The position numbers were made by a program, and so were the translations under genes. The notes beneath the pieces are model-generated. The model was not told where the DNA came from. It ran no database searches and worked only from the letters and a program-made list of their open reading frames with translations. Positions 44,198 to 53,064 of a stretch of 64,000 nucleotides of DNA are shown here, piece by piece. This DNA is from Cryobacterium sp. Y82 (GTDB taxonomy: Bacteria; Actinomycetota; Actinomycetes; Actinomycetales; Microbacteriaceae): NCBI RefSeq assembly GCF_002929495.1, contig NZ_PJJJ01000032.1, positions 90,033 to 154,032 of the forward strand. The letters are read 5' to 3'. Position 1 is the first letter of the stretch. Each line of letters opens with the position of its first letter.

Positions 44198-45514
44198 ATG
44201 AGCAACACGAGTCACCAGCCCCAGGCCTTTGAGCCGACATCCTCGGCGAGCGTCGGCGACGAGCTTGAACTGAACATCACGAACGTCGCCCACGGCGGAA
44301 TCTTCATCGCCCGCCACGAGGGTCGCGTGATTTTCGTCAGCGACACCCTCCCCGGTGAACGGGTGCGCGCCCGCCTCACCGAGGCCAACCACAAGAGCTT
44401 CTGGCGCGCCGAAACGGTCACCGTGCTCGACGAAGCCCCTGAACGTCAGCCGCACATCTGGAGTGCGGCATCCGTTGATCGCGCTCCTGAAGACCGCGCC
44501 GGCGGCGCCGAATTCGGCCACATCGAGCTCGGTTTTCAACGCGAACTCAAGCGCCAGGTGCTCGCCGATGCGTTGCAGCGCATGGCTGGCCTCGATACTG
44601 ACGTTGTCGTCGAGCCGGTTGCAGTCAGTGCGAAAGCCAGCCCCGGCGACGCGATGGACGGCACCGGATGGCGCACCAGGGTGAGCCTGCACGTGGCAGC
44701 CGACGGAACCATCGGTCCGTACGCAGCCCGCAGCCACCGGGTCATTCCGGTCGATGACCTGCCGCTCGCCGAGCACGAGCTCGAACTTCGCGCCCCGCTC
44801 GACACCCTGTTTCACAACGCGGCGAAAATCGACCTGGTTGCGCCGAGCAAGGGCGACGTGCAGGTGCTCGTCTCGGCCAAAGATTTCAATGGCAAGCCCA
44901 AGCGGGTGCCGCACGGTCTGATTCACGAGATCGTCGCCGACCGTGAGTTCGAGCTGGATCGCTCGGGCTTCTGGCAGGTGCACTCGATGGCCGCCGACAC
45001 CCTGTACCACGCGGTACAGGACATCATCGACCCGAGCATTTTCGACCCGCGCGCGTCCAACCTCGACCTGTACGGCGGCGTCGGCCTGCTCGCCGCGGCC
45101 GTCGGCGATAAATTCGGCCCGACGACCCGCATCACCTCGGTCGAGAGCGACCCTGAAGCGGTCGCTTTCGCCGCTCGCAACCTCAAGGAATGGGCCGGCG
45201 CGACCGCCGAAGCCGACCGTGTCGACCGTTTTCTGCAGCGACTGCTGCGCGAAGCAGATGCCGCCGAACGGGCCCGTCTTGCCGCCGCGACGGTGGTGCT
45301 CGACCCGCCGCGTTCCGGCGCCGGCAAGGCCGTCGTTGACCAGCTGGTCGCCCTCGCACCGCAACAAATCGTCTATGTGGCCTGTGATCCCGTGGCTCTC
45401 GCCCGTGACGTGGCACTGTTTCAGAAGCAGGGTTATGACCTGAAGAATCTGCGTGCTTTCGACCTATTTCCCAATACCCACCACGTCGAAGCCGTCGCAC
45501 TGCTCGGCAAATAG
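44198..45514 (+). CDS. TRAM-domain class I SAM-dependent RNA methyltransferase (RumA/TrmA family)
   Basis: 438 residues. The N-terminal TRAM domain (about 18-75, ELELNITNVAHGGIFIARHEG) binds RNA. The C-terminal uracil-5-methyltransferase domain has LDLYGGVGLLA (SAM site), DPPRSGAG and VYVACDPVALARD with the catalytic Cys. It lacks the four-cysteine [4Fe-4S] pattern of RumA, as usual in actinobacteria. Modifies uridine in rRNA or tRNA. Divergent from maf. Confidence 0.92.
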   Translation: MSNTSHQPQAFEPTSSASVGDELELNITNVAHGGIFIARHEGRVIFVSDTLPGERVRARLTEANHKSFWRAETVTVLDEAPERQPHIWSAASVDRAPEDRAGGAEFGHIELGFQRELKRQVLADALQRMAGLDTDVVVEPVAVSAKASPGDAMDGTGWRTRVSLHVAADGTIGPYAARSHRVIPVDDLPLAEHELELRAPLDTLFHNAAKIDLVAPSKGDVQVLVSAKDFNGKPKRVPHGLIHEIVADREFELDRSGFWQVHSMAADTLYHAVQDIIDPSIFDPRASNLDLYGGVGLLAAAVGDKFGPTTRITSVESDPEAVAFAARNLKEWAGATAEADRVDRFLQRLLREADAAERARLAAATVVLDPPRSGAGKAVVDQLVALAPQQIVYVACDPVALARDVALFQKQGYDLKNLRAFDLFPNTHHVEAVALLGK

Positions 45515-45552
45515 CTATCGTTGAGACCAGACAACCCGAAGGCAGCCCTACC

Positions 45553-46260
45553 GTGAGCCACGCAGCTACTGATCCCGCACCATCCATCCCTACTGATGCC
45601 ACCGTTCGGGTCGGGATTGTCGACGATCATGAGTCGGTGCGACTGGGCTTGCAGGCCGCCTGCGAGAACGCCGGCTACGAAGTCTTGTTCGCGGCAGCCA
45701 CCGCTCAGGCGCTCGTCGACGGCCTCGCCGGCCGCACCTGCGACGTGATCGTGCTCGACCTCTCGCTCGGTGACGGGTCGCTCGTCACCGACAACGTGCA
45801 CCTGGCGGCGCGCACCGGCTCCGCTGTGCTCGTCCACAGCATCGCCGACCGGGTCGCTTCGGTGCGCGAAGCCCTCGCTGCCGGCGCGGCCGGAGTCATT
45901 CCCAAGTCCTCCCCGACCACCACCGTCATGGCGGCCGTTGCATCCGTTGCCCGAGGTGATGTACTCAACAACCTCGAGTGGGCCACCGCCATCGACGCCG
46001 ACCGCGACTTCGCCAAGGCGCAGCTCGGTCGCCGCGAACGCGACGTGCTCCACCTCTACGCTTCGGGACTGCCGCTCAAGATGGTCGCCATGCAGCTGGG
46101 GATTGCACACTCCACCGCCCGCGAATACCTCGACCGCATTCGGGTGAAGTACGTCGAGGTCGGGCGTCCTGCTCCGACCAAGGTCGACCTGCTGCGTCGC
46201 GCCGTCGAAGACGGAATCCTGCCAGGGCTCGACGTCACCGAAGCCGACCGCGGTGTCTAA
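45553..46260 (+). CDS. NarL/LuxR-family response regulator
   Basis: 235 residues, GTG start. Receiver domain: acidic pair D24 D25, phosphoacceptor D69 (IVLDLSL), conserved Lys in IPKSSP. C-terminal LuxR helix-turn-helix (LGRRERDVLHLYASGLPLKMVAMQLGIAHSTAREYLDRI). It overlaps the histidine kinase gene by 8 bases, so it is the partner of that kinase. Targets unknown; likely autoregulation and genes of the following small ORF region. Confidence 0.92.
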   Translation: MSHAATDPAPSIPTDATVRVGIVDDHESVRLGLQAACENAGYEVLFAAATAQALVDGLAGRTCDVIVLDLSLGDGSLVTDNVHLAARTGSAVLVHSIADRVASVREALAAGAAGVIPKSSPTTTVMAAVASVARGDVLNNLEWATAIDADRDFAKAQLGRRERDVLHLYASGLPLKMVAMQLGIAHSTAREYLDRIRVKYVEVGRPAPTKVDLLRRAVEDGILPGLDVTEADRGV

Positions 46261-47632
46261 ACGGGCCGCCCGCCAGGGCGACCACAACAATCAGGGTGCT
46301 TTGGTCTCCACGACAACCAAGCCGTTCAACGCGATCGGTGACGACGGATTCCAAGCCGATGGCAGCCTATTTGGCCGCGCGCGACAGCCGCGCAACCCGC
46401 TCAGCCACGCCCAGATCGAAATCGTGCTGTCGCGTTCGGTGGCCGCCGTCGCCGTGATCTTCGCCCTGCAGACCCTGCCGGTCATGCTTGAGCAACTCGA
46501 CAGCCGCAAAGCTTCGGCAGCAGTGCCGATTGCGATCGTCCTGGCACTGGTGATTGTGATCTTCGTCACTGCGACACTGCTGCGGCAGGGCATCCGTACC
46601 TCGGCGGGCGCAGTGTCGGCCGTGTATCTTGCCGCCCTTTTCGTGTGGCCGTTGCTCATGCTCGATCCCGCGATGGTCCTCGAGAGCAAGCCCTGGCTCT
46701 GGTATCTCTGTGGAGTCGCCACCTCGTGCGCGGCAATTGCCCTGCCCTTGGGATGGGCCGTCGTGTACACCGTTGTAACCCCGGTCGCCTTTGGGCTCTT
46801 GCGGGTGCTGCCCTCCGGCGGCGAAGCCGAGAACCTGCTCGCCATGCTCGATACCTTCTACGCCATGCTGCTCGGCGGAACGGTACTCATCATCATTTAT
46901 GTGCTGCGCCAGGCCACCACGCGCGTCGATACTGCCCAGTCCAACGCGCTCGCCAAATACGCCGTAGCGGTGCGGCATCACGCTACCGAGGTTGAACGCG
47001 TCGAGGTCGACTCCATCGTGCACGACAGCGTGCTCGCGACACTGCTCTCCGCGGCCGGCGTGCGCAATGCCAAGGGAGCCGAGCTGGCCGCTGCGATGGC
47101 TCGCAGTGCCATCATCCGCTTGCAGGCAGCCAGCGGGGAGCGAAACCTCGACGATGCCGCGGTCACCGTCAGCCAACTGACGGCGCGCCTTCGCTCCGCC
47201 GCGACGTCGACAGGAGTGTTCACCGTGACCGAGCTGTGCGTGGCCGGCGTCACCCTTCCCGAGCACGCCGCGGAGGCTCTCTACTCGGCCAGCGTGCAGG
47301 CCATGGTCAACAGCGTGCAGCACGCGGGCCCCGCACAATCGCGCAGTGTCACGGTTGGCAGTGACGACCAGAGCGGATGCGTCATCTGCATCAGCGACAC
47401 CGGCCGCGGTTTCGACGTTTCCAGCGTTGCCAGCGCCCGCCTGGGCCTGCGCGTGTCGATCCATGACCGGGTGGCCACCGCGGGCGGAGTGGCGGTTCTG
47501 CGCACGAGCCTGGGCCACGGTACGACCATCACCCTCACCTGGCCGCGGCCCGACGAGCAAAACGTTGCCAGCGGTGATCAATCGGCCGAGGCGGAAGGCG
47601 CGCCGTCCAGGCGAGGCGTGGGTCCCCGGTGA
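46253..47632 (+). CDS. Sensor histidine kinase (HisKA_3/HATPase type, six membrane segments)
   Basis: 459 residues, GTG start overlapping the response regulator. About six membrane segments between residues 60 and 220 with little outside loop, so it senses membrane or small hydrophobic signals. The phosphoacceptor is H257 in SIVHDSVLATLL. The ATPase domain keeps N-box MVNSVQHAG, G1 DTGRGFD, G2 GLRVSIHDRV and G3 GHGTTITLTW, so it should be active. Followed by a second membrane protein with the same architecture but without G boxes. Confidence 0.9.
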   Translation: MSKRAARQGDHNNQGALVSTTTKPFNAIGDDGFQADGSLFGRARQPRNPLSHAQIEIVLSRSVAAVAVIFALQTLPVMLEQLDSRKASAAVPIAIVLALVIVIFVTATLLRQGIRTSAGAVSAVYLAALFVWPLLMLDPAMVLESKPWLWYLCGVATSCAAIALPLGWAVVYTVVTPVAFGLLRVLPSGGEAENLLAMLDTFYAMLLGGTVLIIIYVLRQATTRVDTAQSNALAKYAVAVRHHATEVERVEVDSIVHDSVLATLLSAAGVRNAKGAELAAAMARSAIIRLQAASGERNLDDAAVTVSQLTARLRSAATSTGVFTVTELCVAGVTLPEHAAEALYSASVQAMVNSVQHAGPAQSRSVTVGSDDQSGCVICISDTGRGFDVSSVASARLGLRVSIHDRVATAGGVAVLRTSLGHGTTITLTWPRPDEQNVASGDQSAEAEGAPSRRGVGPR

Positions 47633-48681
47633 TGCCCGGCGTCGTGGTCGTTTCTCGCACCCTGGCTCTCATCGTGGCTGCTTTCTTCTCGGGCTACCAT
47701 GTGTTGCTCGGCGTATATTCGCTCGACCAGCCGGCGTCCGTAGCGCCGATTGTGGCGGCCATGGGCCTGTATGTCGTGGCGACGATCGCGAGCCTCTGGA
47801 TCAGCAGCCCCATGCGCATGTCGCTGCCGCTGGCACTGTTCAACGTGGGCGTCTCCGTGGCGATTCCGCTGATCGTGGGCAGCCAGCTCGATGGATCCTC
47901 CACCAACCTCGGGTACGCCACCTGGTACGTGGCCGCGATCGGCACCCTCATGACAATCACAGCTGCCCGCAAGCGCCCGCAGCTGGCCCTACTGGGTGTC
48001 GGCGTGCTCCTGCTGCACAGTGTCGTCTGGGCGGGCGTCGGCGAGTTGGGGCACATGGGCGTCATCGGCAGCGTGGTCTGGGTTGTCGCGGCCGCGCTGC
48101 TGACGAGAGCACTCGTGAAATCGAACCGGGATGCCCGCCAGTATGGAAGGGCCGAGCGGGAAGCGAGCGGATGGCACGCCGCTCAGGAGGCCCACCTCTA
48201 CGAGCGCCAGGTGCGGCTGACCCAGACCATGCGTCTGGCCATGCCCATGCTGCGGCGCATCAGCGAGAGCGATGGCGATCTCAGCGAGGCCGACCGCCAG
48301 GAGTGCCGACTGCTCGAAGCCGCAATTCGCGACGAAATCCGTGGCCGACGTCTGCTGAACCACGCCGTGCGCGAACAGGTCATGGCCGCCCGTCGACGTG
48401 GCGCGAGCGTCACTCTGCTCGATGAAGGCGGGATAGACGATCTCAACGGATCCGCCCTGGAGATCGTGCTCAACACCCTCGCGACTGCCATCAGCCGCAC
48501 CAAGGCCGACCGGATTATTGCTCGAACATCGGCCGACAGCGCGACCATCGCGGTCACTGTAGTGGGCCTGAGTAGCCCTGACCCGGCCGTAAGCGCTCTC
48601 GGACCGGACTCGTCCGGTGAAGAAGAAGTGGACCTGTGGATAGAAATTCCCCGAAAGGTCGAGCCCCGAACCTCCGCTTAG
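47629..48681 (+). CDS. Degenerate histidine-kinase-like membrane protein
   Basis: 350 residues; GTG 47629 or the overlapping ATG 47632. Six hydrophobic segments in the first about 165 residues, followed by a charged helical segment (ALVKSNRDARQYGRAEREASGW) and a C-terminal alpha/beta region. That region has an N-box-like ALEIVLNTLATAI but no DxGxG or GxG ATP motifs and no phosphoacceptor His. It looks like a pseudokinase paralogue of the upstream kinase. It is fully coupled to the kinase gene, so probably a sensing or dimerising partner. Confidence 0.75.
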   Translation: MMPGVVVVSRTLALIVAAFFSGYHVLLGVYSLDQPASVAPIVAAMGLYVVATIASLWISSPMRMSLPLALFNVGVSVAIPLIVGSQLDGSSTNLGYATWYVAAIGTLMTITAARKRPQLALLGVGVLLLHSVVWAGVGELGHMGVIGSVVWVVAAALLTRALVKSNRDARQYGRAEREASGWHAAQEAHLYERQVRLTQTMRLAMPMLRRISESDGDLSEADRQECRLLEAAIRDEIRGRRLLNHAVREQVMAARRRGASVTLLDEGGIDDLNGSALEIVLNTLATAISRTKADRIIARTSADSATIAVTVVGLSSPDPAVSALGPDSSGEEEVDLWIEIPRKVEPRTSA

Positions 48682-48722
48682 CGGTGCGTACACCTGGCGG
48701 TGCGCGCCGGGGCCCACGCGAA

Positions 48723-48748
48723 AGGGGATCAGCCGAAGCTGATCCCCT
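48723..48748. terminator. Terminator after the two-component operon
   Basis: AGGGGATCAGC (48723-48733), loop CGAA, GCTGATCCCCT (48738-48748): perfect 11-base stem. On the lower strand the loop reads TTCG, giving a stable UUCG tetraloop. No long T tract follows on either side. It could serve both the + strand two-component operon and the leftward acc operon. Confidence 0.6.
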
Positions 48749-48779
48749 AACGACTATTCGAGAAAGGACGACAACCCGA

Positions 48780-48824
48780 ATGCCATCCGTTCTCGCCCCC
48801 AACACATTCGCTCGCTTACCCTAG
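48780..48824 (+). other. Possible 14-residue micro-ORF
   Basis: MPSVLAPNTFARLP, ATG preceded by AAAGGA at about 12 bases. It follows the terminator hairpin of the two-component operon. Could be a leader or signalling peptide, but evidence is only a start, a weak ribosome binding site and a stop. The same region carries a 33-codon frame (48832) in another phase. Confidence 0.15.
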
Positions 48825-48841
48825 TCAGCGAATGATTGGTG

Positions 48842-48913
48842 GTGAAACTCAAGGAGCATCACCGAGCATCTTCAGTCTGCACTACCAAACTCGTCTGCAC
48901 AGTCGGCATTTAG
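48842..48913 (+). other. Possible 23-residue cysteine-containing micro-ORF
   Basis: GTG start; peptide VKLKEHHRASSVCTTKLVC followed by TVGI. A basic/histidine front half and a Thr/Cys/Ser-rich back half resemble peptide pheromone or lanthipeptide-like precursors, and it lies 160 bases after a peptide-sensing-type kinase pair. There is no ribosome binding site, no modification enzyme and no transporter nearby, so this is speculative. Confidence 0.15.
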
Positions 48914-48950
48914 GGGGACAGACGTACCGGTAGGTGGACAGGCCTCACAC

Positions 48951-48972
48951 GGACGGGGCCCGGGCCCCGTCC
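48951..48972. repeat. 22-base palindrome near the accE end
   Basis: GGACGGGGCCC followed by its complement: perfect over 22 bases, and identical in its outer eight bases to the palindrome at 36511-36526. It lies 27 bases past the accE stop and may be a leftward terminator stem. Followed by a G-rich tract. Confidence 0.7.
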
Positions 48973-48998
48973 GAAGGGGGTGGGGGGAAATCGAGGAG

Positions 48999-49235
48999 CT
49001 AGCCGGTGAAGCCGCGCCAGCGGTTGGCGCCGGGTTGCACCGGCACCCGCATGGGGCGCTGGTTTTGCTGCCAGGCACTCTGACCGCGTTCCGGCGCAGC
49101 CCGGCGTTCGTCGGACTCTTCCCGCAACAGACCCCGGATGATGGCGGTCACCGCCGACACCTCGACATCACTCACCTGCGTGGTCACGAAAACCAGCTCT
49201 GACGGGTCGAACTCTGAAGGCTTGGAAACAGGCAT
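48999..49235 (-). CDS. accE: Acyl-CoA carboxylase epsilon subunit
   Basis: 78 residues from ATG 49235, which overlaps the beta subunit stop by one base (TAATG). The conserved helical core VSDVEVSAVTAIIRGLLREE and the C-terminal WRGFTG typical of the actinobacterial AccE/PccE family are present. It stabilises the alpha-beta carboxylase complex. The apparent longer frame to 49679 lies over the beta subunit gene and is not real. Confidence 0.88.
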   Translation of the reverse strand: MPVSKPSEFDPSELVFVTTQVSDVEVSAVTAIIRGLLREESDERRAAPERGQSAWQQNQRPMRVPVQPGANRWRGFTG

Positions 49236-50839
49236 TACAGCGGAATGTTTCCGTGCTTCTTGGCAGGCAGGGTCGCCCGCTTGGTGCGAAGGGCCCGCAT
49301 TGCCTTGATGACCGAAACCCGAGTAGCTGCCGGCTCGATGATGCCGTCGAGCTCGCCGCGTTCCGCCGCGAGAAACGGGCTCGCCACGTTGTAGGTGTAC
49401 TCGTTGGCCAGGCGGGTGCGCACCGCTGCGACGTCTTCGCCGGCTTCTTCGGCCGCCTTGATTTCGGCGCGGTAGAGAATGTTCACGGCGCCCTGGCCGC
49501 CCATGACAGCGATTTCCGCGGTCGGCCAGGCCAGATTGGTGTCGGCGCCGAGCTGCTTGGATCCCATCACGATGTACGCGCCGCCGTAGGCCTTGCGCAG
49601 GATGACTGTGACCAGCGGCACGGTGGCCTCGGCGTAGGCGTACAGCAGTTTCGCGCCGCGGCGGATGATGCCGGTCCATTCCTGGTCGGTACCCGGCAGA
49701 AAGCCGGGCACGTCGACGAGGGTGAGGATGGGGATGGAGAACGCATCGCAGAACCGCACGAAGCGTGAAGCCTTTTCGCCGGCCTCGATGTTCAGGGTGC
49801 CGGCCATGGCGTTGGGCTGGTTGGCGACAATTCCGATGGAGCGGCCCTCGACCCGGGCGAACCCCACGACGATGTTCGGCGCGTACAGCGGCTGCGTTTC
49901 GAGAAAGTCGCCGTTGTCCACGATGTGCTCGATGACGGTCTTCACGTCATAGGGCTGGTTGGGCGAATCGGGGATGATCGTGTTGAGGCGACGGTCGGCA
50001 TCCGTTGTTTCAAGCTCCACCTCGCTGTCGAACACCGGCAGCTCGGCCAGATTGTTGTCTGGCAGGTAGCTCAGCAGCGCACGAGCAAAGTCGAGCGCGT
50101 CGGGTTCATCGCTGGCGAGGTAGTGCGAGACACCCGAGATTTTGTTGTGGGTGAGGGCTCCGCCGAGCTCTTCCATGCCGACGTCTTCGCCGGTGACGGT
50201 CTTGATGACGTCGGGGCCGGTGACGAACATCTGGCTGGTCTTGTCGACCATGATCACAAAGTCGGTCAGAGCGGGGGAGTAGACCGCGCCGCCGGCGGCC
50301 GGACCGCAGATGATCGAGATCTGCGGAATGACACCGGATGCGGCCGTGTTGCGGCGAAAGATCTCGCCGTACTTGCCGAGGGCCACGACGCCCTCCTGAA
50401 TGCGTGCTCCGCCGGAATCGAGAATGCCGATGATCGGCACGCCGGTCTTCAGGGCGAGGTCCATCACCTTGATGATCTTCTCGCCGGCGACCTCACCGAG
50501 TGAGCCGCCGAAGATAGTGAAGTCCTGCGAGTAGACGGCCACCTGTCGGCCGTGAATGGTGCCGGTTCCGGTAACGACAGCGTCGCCGTACGGCCGCTTC
50601 TTCTCCATGCCGAAAGCTACGGTGCGGTGCCGCACAAACTCGTCGAGCTCCACGAAAGAGCCCTGGTCGAGCAGCAGGTCGACGCGCTCGCGGGCGGTCA
50701 TCTTGCCCTTGGCGTGCTGCTTTTCGATGGCGGTCGCCCCGCTGGCCGTCACGGCTTCGTGATAACGCAGCTTGAGGTCGGCGAGTTTTCCCGCCGTCGT
50801 ATACAGGTCGGGTGCCGCGGCGGGCGTCTTATCAGTCAC
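49235..50839 (-). CDS. accD: Acyl-CoA carboxylase beta subunit (carboxyltransferase)
   Basis: 534 residues, GTG start, no earlier ATG in frame. Carboxyltransferase of the AccD5/PccB family: [57 protein letters not shown] and [14 protein letters not shown]. It uses carboxybiotin of the alpha subunit (41606) to carboxylate acetyl- or propionyl-CoA. Operon with accE. Divergent to birA, whose product attaches biotin to the alpha subunit. Confidence 0.94.
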   Translation of the reverse strand: MTDKTPAAAPDLYTTAGKLADLKLRYHEAVTASGATAIEKQHAKGKMTARERVDLLLDQGSFVELDEFVRHRTVAFGMEKKRPYGDAVVTGTGTIHGRQVAVYSQDFTIFGGSLGEVAGEKIIKVMDLALKTGVPIIGILDSGGARIQEGVVALGKYGEIFRRNTAASGVIPQISIICGPAAGGAVYSPALTDFVIMVDKTSQMFVTGPDVIKTVTGEDVGMEELGGALTHNKISGVSHYLASDEPDALDFARALLSYLPDNNLAELPVFDSEVELETTDADRRLNTIIPDSPNQPYDVKTVIEHIVDNGDFLETQPLYAPNIVVGFARVEGRSIGIVANQPNAMAGTLNIEAGEKASRFVRFCDAFSIPILTLVDVPGFLPGTDQEWTGIIRRGAKLLYAYAEATVPLVTVILRKAYGGAYIVMGSKQLGADTNLAWPTAEIAVMGGQGAVNILYRAEIKAAEEAGEDVAAVRTRLANEYTYNVASPFLAAERGELDGIIEPAATRVSVIKAMRALRTKRATLPAKKHGNIPL

Positions 50840-50963
50840 CTTTTCACTCTACCGGCACCCCCCGCACGCTCCCCGTTGACGATGTTCTACAACTTTGCCC
50901 CGCAACCCTGCACGTTTCCCCCTTCAGGGGTTCATTGGCCGGCCGAAACCCTTCGGCCCGGCT

Positions 50964-51042
50964 CATAAGTCCTGCAATTTGGTCAGAAACAGCTCGAAAT
51001 AGGTGTTTTGAGGCCATATTCGACAGAATTGCAGGAGTTATG
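50964..51042. repeat. Family-C intergenic inverted-repeat element, copy 2
   Basis: Arms CATAAGTCCTGCAATT (50964-50979) and AATTGCAGGAGTTATG (51027-51042) pair with a single mismatch and enclose 47 bases. The ends are the same as in copy 1 at 6896-6987. It lies in the divergent promoter region of accD and birA, 20 bases before the birA ATG, so it may affect birA expression. Confidence 0.7.
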
Positions 51043-51062
51043 CCGAAGAGAGGGTCGCCACC

Positions 51063-51887
51063 ATGGAGTTTTCGCTCAGCCGCACCGAGGTGAGCCGGTT
51101 CGAGTACCGTTCCGAGGCCACCTCGACCAACGATGTGCTCAAAGAACACGCCACAGCGGATGCCGCAGCCTGGCCCGACCTCTCGGTCATCGTCACTGAC
51201 AACCAGACCCAGGGGCGTGGCCGGCTCGGCCGCGTCTGGTTGGCCCCGACCGGCAAGGCTCTGGCCATCTCCGTGCTCGTGCGCCCGGAGGTGCCGCGGC
51301 ACGCCCTCGGCTGGTTCCCCCTGCTGGCCGGCGCCGCAATGACCCGCGCCGTGAAAACAGTCGTCGAGGCGAGCATGAAGCCGGTCGAAGGGGTCAAAGA
51401 AGCCGAGGAGCCCCGCCACGATACGAGCCTGAAGTGGCCAAACGACATACTGATCGACGGCTATAAGGTGTGCGGCATCCTGTGCGAGCTCTTGCCCGAT
51501 ACAAAGGGCATCATCATCGGCGCCGGTCTCAACCTCTCCCTCGACGAACACGATCTGCCTACCCTCACATCCACCTCTCTGCTGCTGGTCACCCGCACAA
51601 CGCCCGACCCCGACCAGGTGCTCGCCGCCTACCTGCACGAGCTCGTCACGCTCTATGACGCATTCGTGAAAGCACACGGTGACGCGCAGGCGAGCGGCCT
51701 GCACGCCGCCGTCTCCGCGCTCTGCGGCACGCTCGGCAGCGTCGTGCGCGTGGAACTGCCCGGCGGCACCGACCTGATCGGCACCGCTACTGGCATTGAC
51801 GCTGACGGTCGGCTGACCGTCGTCAACCAGGTCGATGGCGAGGAACGGTCTGTCGCCGCTGGCGATGTCACCCACCTGAGGTATTAA
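51063..51887 (+). CDS. birA: Biotin--[acetyl-CoA-carboxylase] ligase
   Basis: 274 residues, ATG. Class I ligase without the N-terminal DNA-binding domain of E. coli BirA: biotinyl-AMP loop GRGRLGRVW, SLKWPNDILID, and a C-terminal SH3-like domain (VELPGGTDLIGTATGIDADGRL). An insertion of about 20 residues (EASMKPVEGVKEAEEPRHDT) lies before the KWPND motif. It biotinylates the two BCCP domains encoded at 2246 and 41606. Next to accD/accE, as usual in Microbacteriaceae. Confidence 0.94.
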   Translation: MEFSLSRTEVSRFEYRSEATSTNDVLKEHATADAAAWPDLSVIVTDNQTQGRGRLGRVWLAPTGKALAISVLVRPEVPRHALGWFPLLAGAAMTRAVKTVVEASMKPVEGVKEAEEPRHDTSLKWPNDILIDGYKVCGILCELLPDTKGIIIGAGLNLSLDEHDLPTLTSTSLLLVTRTTPDPDQVLAAYLHELVTLYDAFVKAHGDAQASGLHAAVSALCGTLGSVVRVELPGGTDLIGTATGIDADGRLTVVNQVDGEERSVAAGDVTHLRY

Positions 51888-51895
51888 TAGAGGTA

Positions 51896-52474
51896 ATGAA
51901 GAAGAAAACGCAGGGCGAGACCAACGAGACCGAATCCTCCGGCTACGCCCGCGAGAGCCGGCCCGAGAAGGTTGTGGCTCGCCTGCGCCCCCACGCCCGC
52001 GTGCTGGTCTGGCCGACACTGCTCCTGTTCGTCCTGGCCGGTGGCACCGGCTACTTCTTCGGCAACATGGCGCAGCCGTGGCAGAACGCTCTTGTGCTCG
52101 GCGGCGCCATCGCGCTCGCCGTACTCGGCTGGCTGCTGCCGCTTGCTGCCTGGCTCACCAAGCGCTACACGATCACCACCCGCCGCATCATCTTTCGCTA
52201 CGGATTCTTCGTGCGTACCCGCCAGGAGCTGCTGCACAGCCGCGGTTACGACGTGAGTGTGCGACAGAACTGGGTGCAGGCCGGTTTTCGTTCGGGTACG
52301 GTGCTGATCAATTCGGGGCTGGAGCATCCGCTGGTCTTGAAAGACGTTCCCAACGTCGACCTCGTGCAGAGCGCGCTGCACGACCTCATGGAAAAGGCGA
52401 GCACCGTCATGGGATCCCGGCGGCAGGAGCAGTCAGCCCACGCCGACGAGTCAGCGTTCTGGGGCCGCCGCTAA
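51896..52474 (+). CDS. PH-domain membrane protein
   Basis: 192 residues. Charged N-terminus of about 35 residues, two membrane segments (VLVWPTLLLFVLAGGTGYFF and NALVLGGAIALAVLGWLLPLAAWL), then a bacterial pleckstrin-homology (bPH2) domain (KRYTITTRRIIFRYGFFVRTRQELL, then LHSRGYDVSVRQN). The birA-PH domain-purK order is common in Actinobacteria, but its function is unknown. Its 3' end overlaps the end of the convergent GtrA gene by 24 bases. Confidence 0.88.
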   Translation: MKKKTQGETNETESSGYARESRPEKVVARLRPHARVLVWPTLLLFVLAGGTGYFFGNMAQPWQNALVLGGAIALAVLGWLLPLAAWLTKRYTITTRRIIFRYGFFVRTRQELLHSRGYDVSVRQNWVQAGFRSGTVLINSGLEHPLVLKDVPNVDLVQSALHDLMEKASTVMGSRRQEQSAHADESAFWGRR

Positions 52475-52981
52475 CCGAATAGCCCCGGTGCGCGTGCTGA
52501 CAGAACGGATACCAGCGGATGCCGGCGCCCCGCTCCGGCTCGGTGCAAACACCCAGTAGCGGTAGAGCGTGAAACGAAACATGGCCCCGAGCAGCAGTCC
52601 GACGACGTTACCCGAAATGTTGTCGGCAAGAAGGCTGGTGTAGCCGAGCACGTAGTGGCTGAACCACAGGCAGGCGATGCCAATGCCCATGCCCACGAGG
52701 CTCACCGCGAGAAACTCCAGGCCCTCCCGGGCCGTGTGATTCTGGCGGTTCTCGCTGAAGGTCCAGTACCGGTTGCCGAGCCAATTCACCAGAATGGCCA
52801 GCACCGTCGAGATGACCTTGGCGTAGATGGGGCCGGCGTGGACATCGGCGGAATCCAGCACGGTGGTGCGCAGCAGGTTGAACACCGTGAAGTCCACCAC
52901 GAAGCCCAGCGCACCGACGGCACCGAACTTGAGACCCTGACTCAGAAAGCTGAGCAGGCGCTGCTTCAGAGTGATCGACAT
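52451..52981 (-). CDS. GtrA-family membrane protein
   Basis: 176 residues with four membrane segments: FGAVGALGFVVDFTVFNLL, VISTVLAILVNWLGNRYW, EFLAVSLVGMGIGIACLWF and VVGLLLGAMFRFTLYRYWVF. GtrA/DPMS-like proteins flip or help flip lipid-linked sugars in wall glycan synthesis. A second, shorter GtrA is at 56188. Overlaps the PH-domain gene tail to tail. Confidence 0.88.
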   Translation of the reverse strand: MSITLKQRLLSFLSQGLKFGAVGALGFVVDFTVFNLLRTTVLDSADVHAGPIYAKVISTVLAILVNWLGNRYWTFSENRQNHTAREGLEFLAVSLVGMGIGIACLWFSHYVLGYTSLLADNISGNVVGLLLGAMFRFTLYRYWVFAPSRSGAPASAGIRSVSTRTGAIRLAAAPER

Positions 52982-53064
52982 GCGTCCGTCCGACGTTCGG
53001 TAAACTGGGCTGAAAAGCGCTCAAGTCTCGAAGTCTACGGCGTGCTGAAATTTACGGGCTGAGT

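Larger units (their letters stand above)
48682..48998. other. Intergenic region after the two-component operon
   Basis: About 317 bases. It contains the hairpin at 48723-48748, three very short open frames (48780-48824, 48832-48933 and 48842-48913) and a 22-base palindrome at 48951-48972 close to the end of the convergent accE gene. I see no RNA gene. Whether the small frames are translated cannot be decided from sequence alone. Confidence 0.6.
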
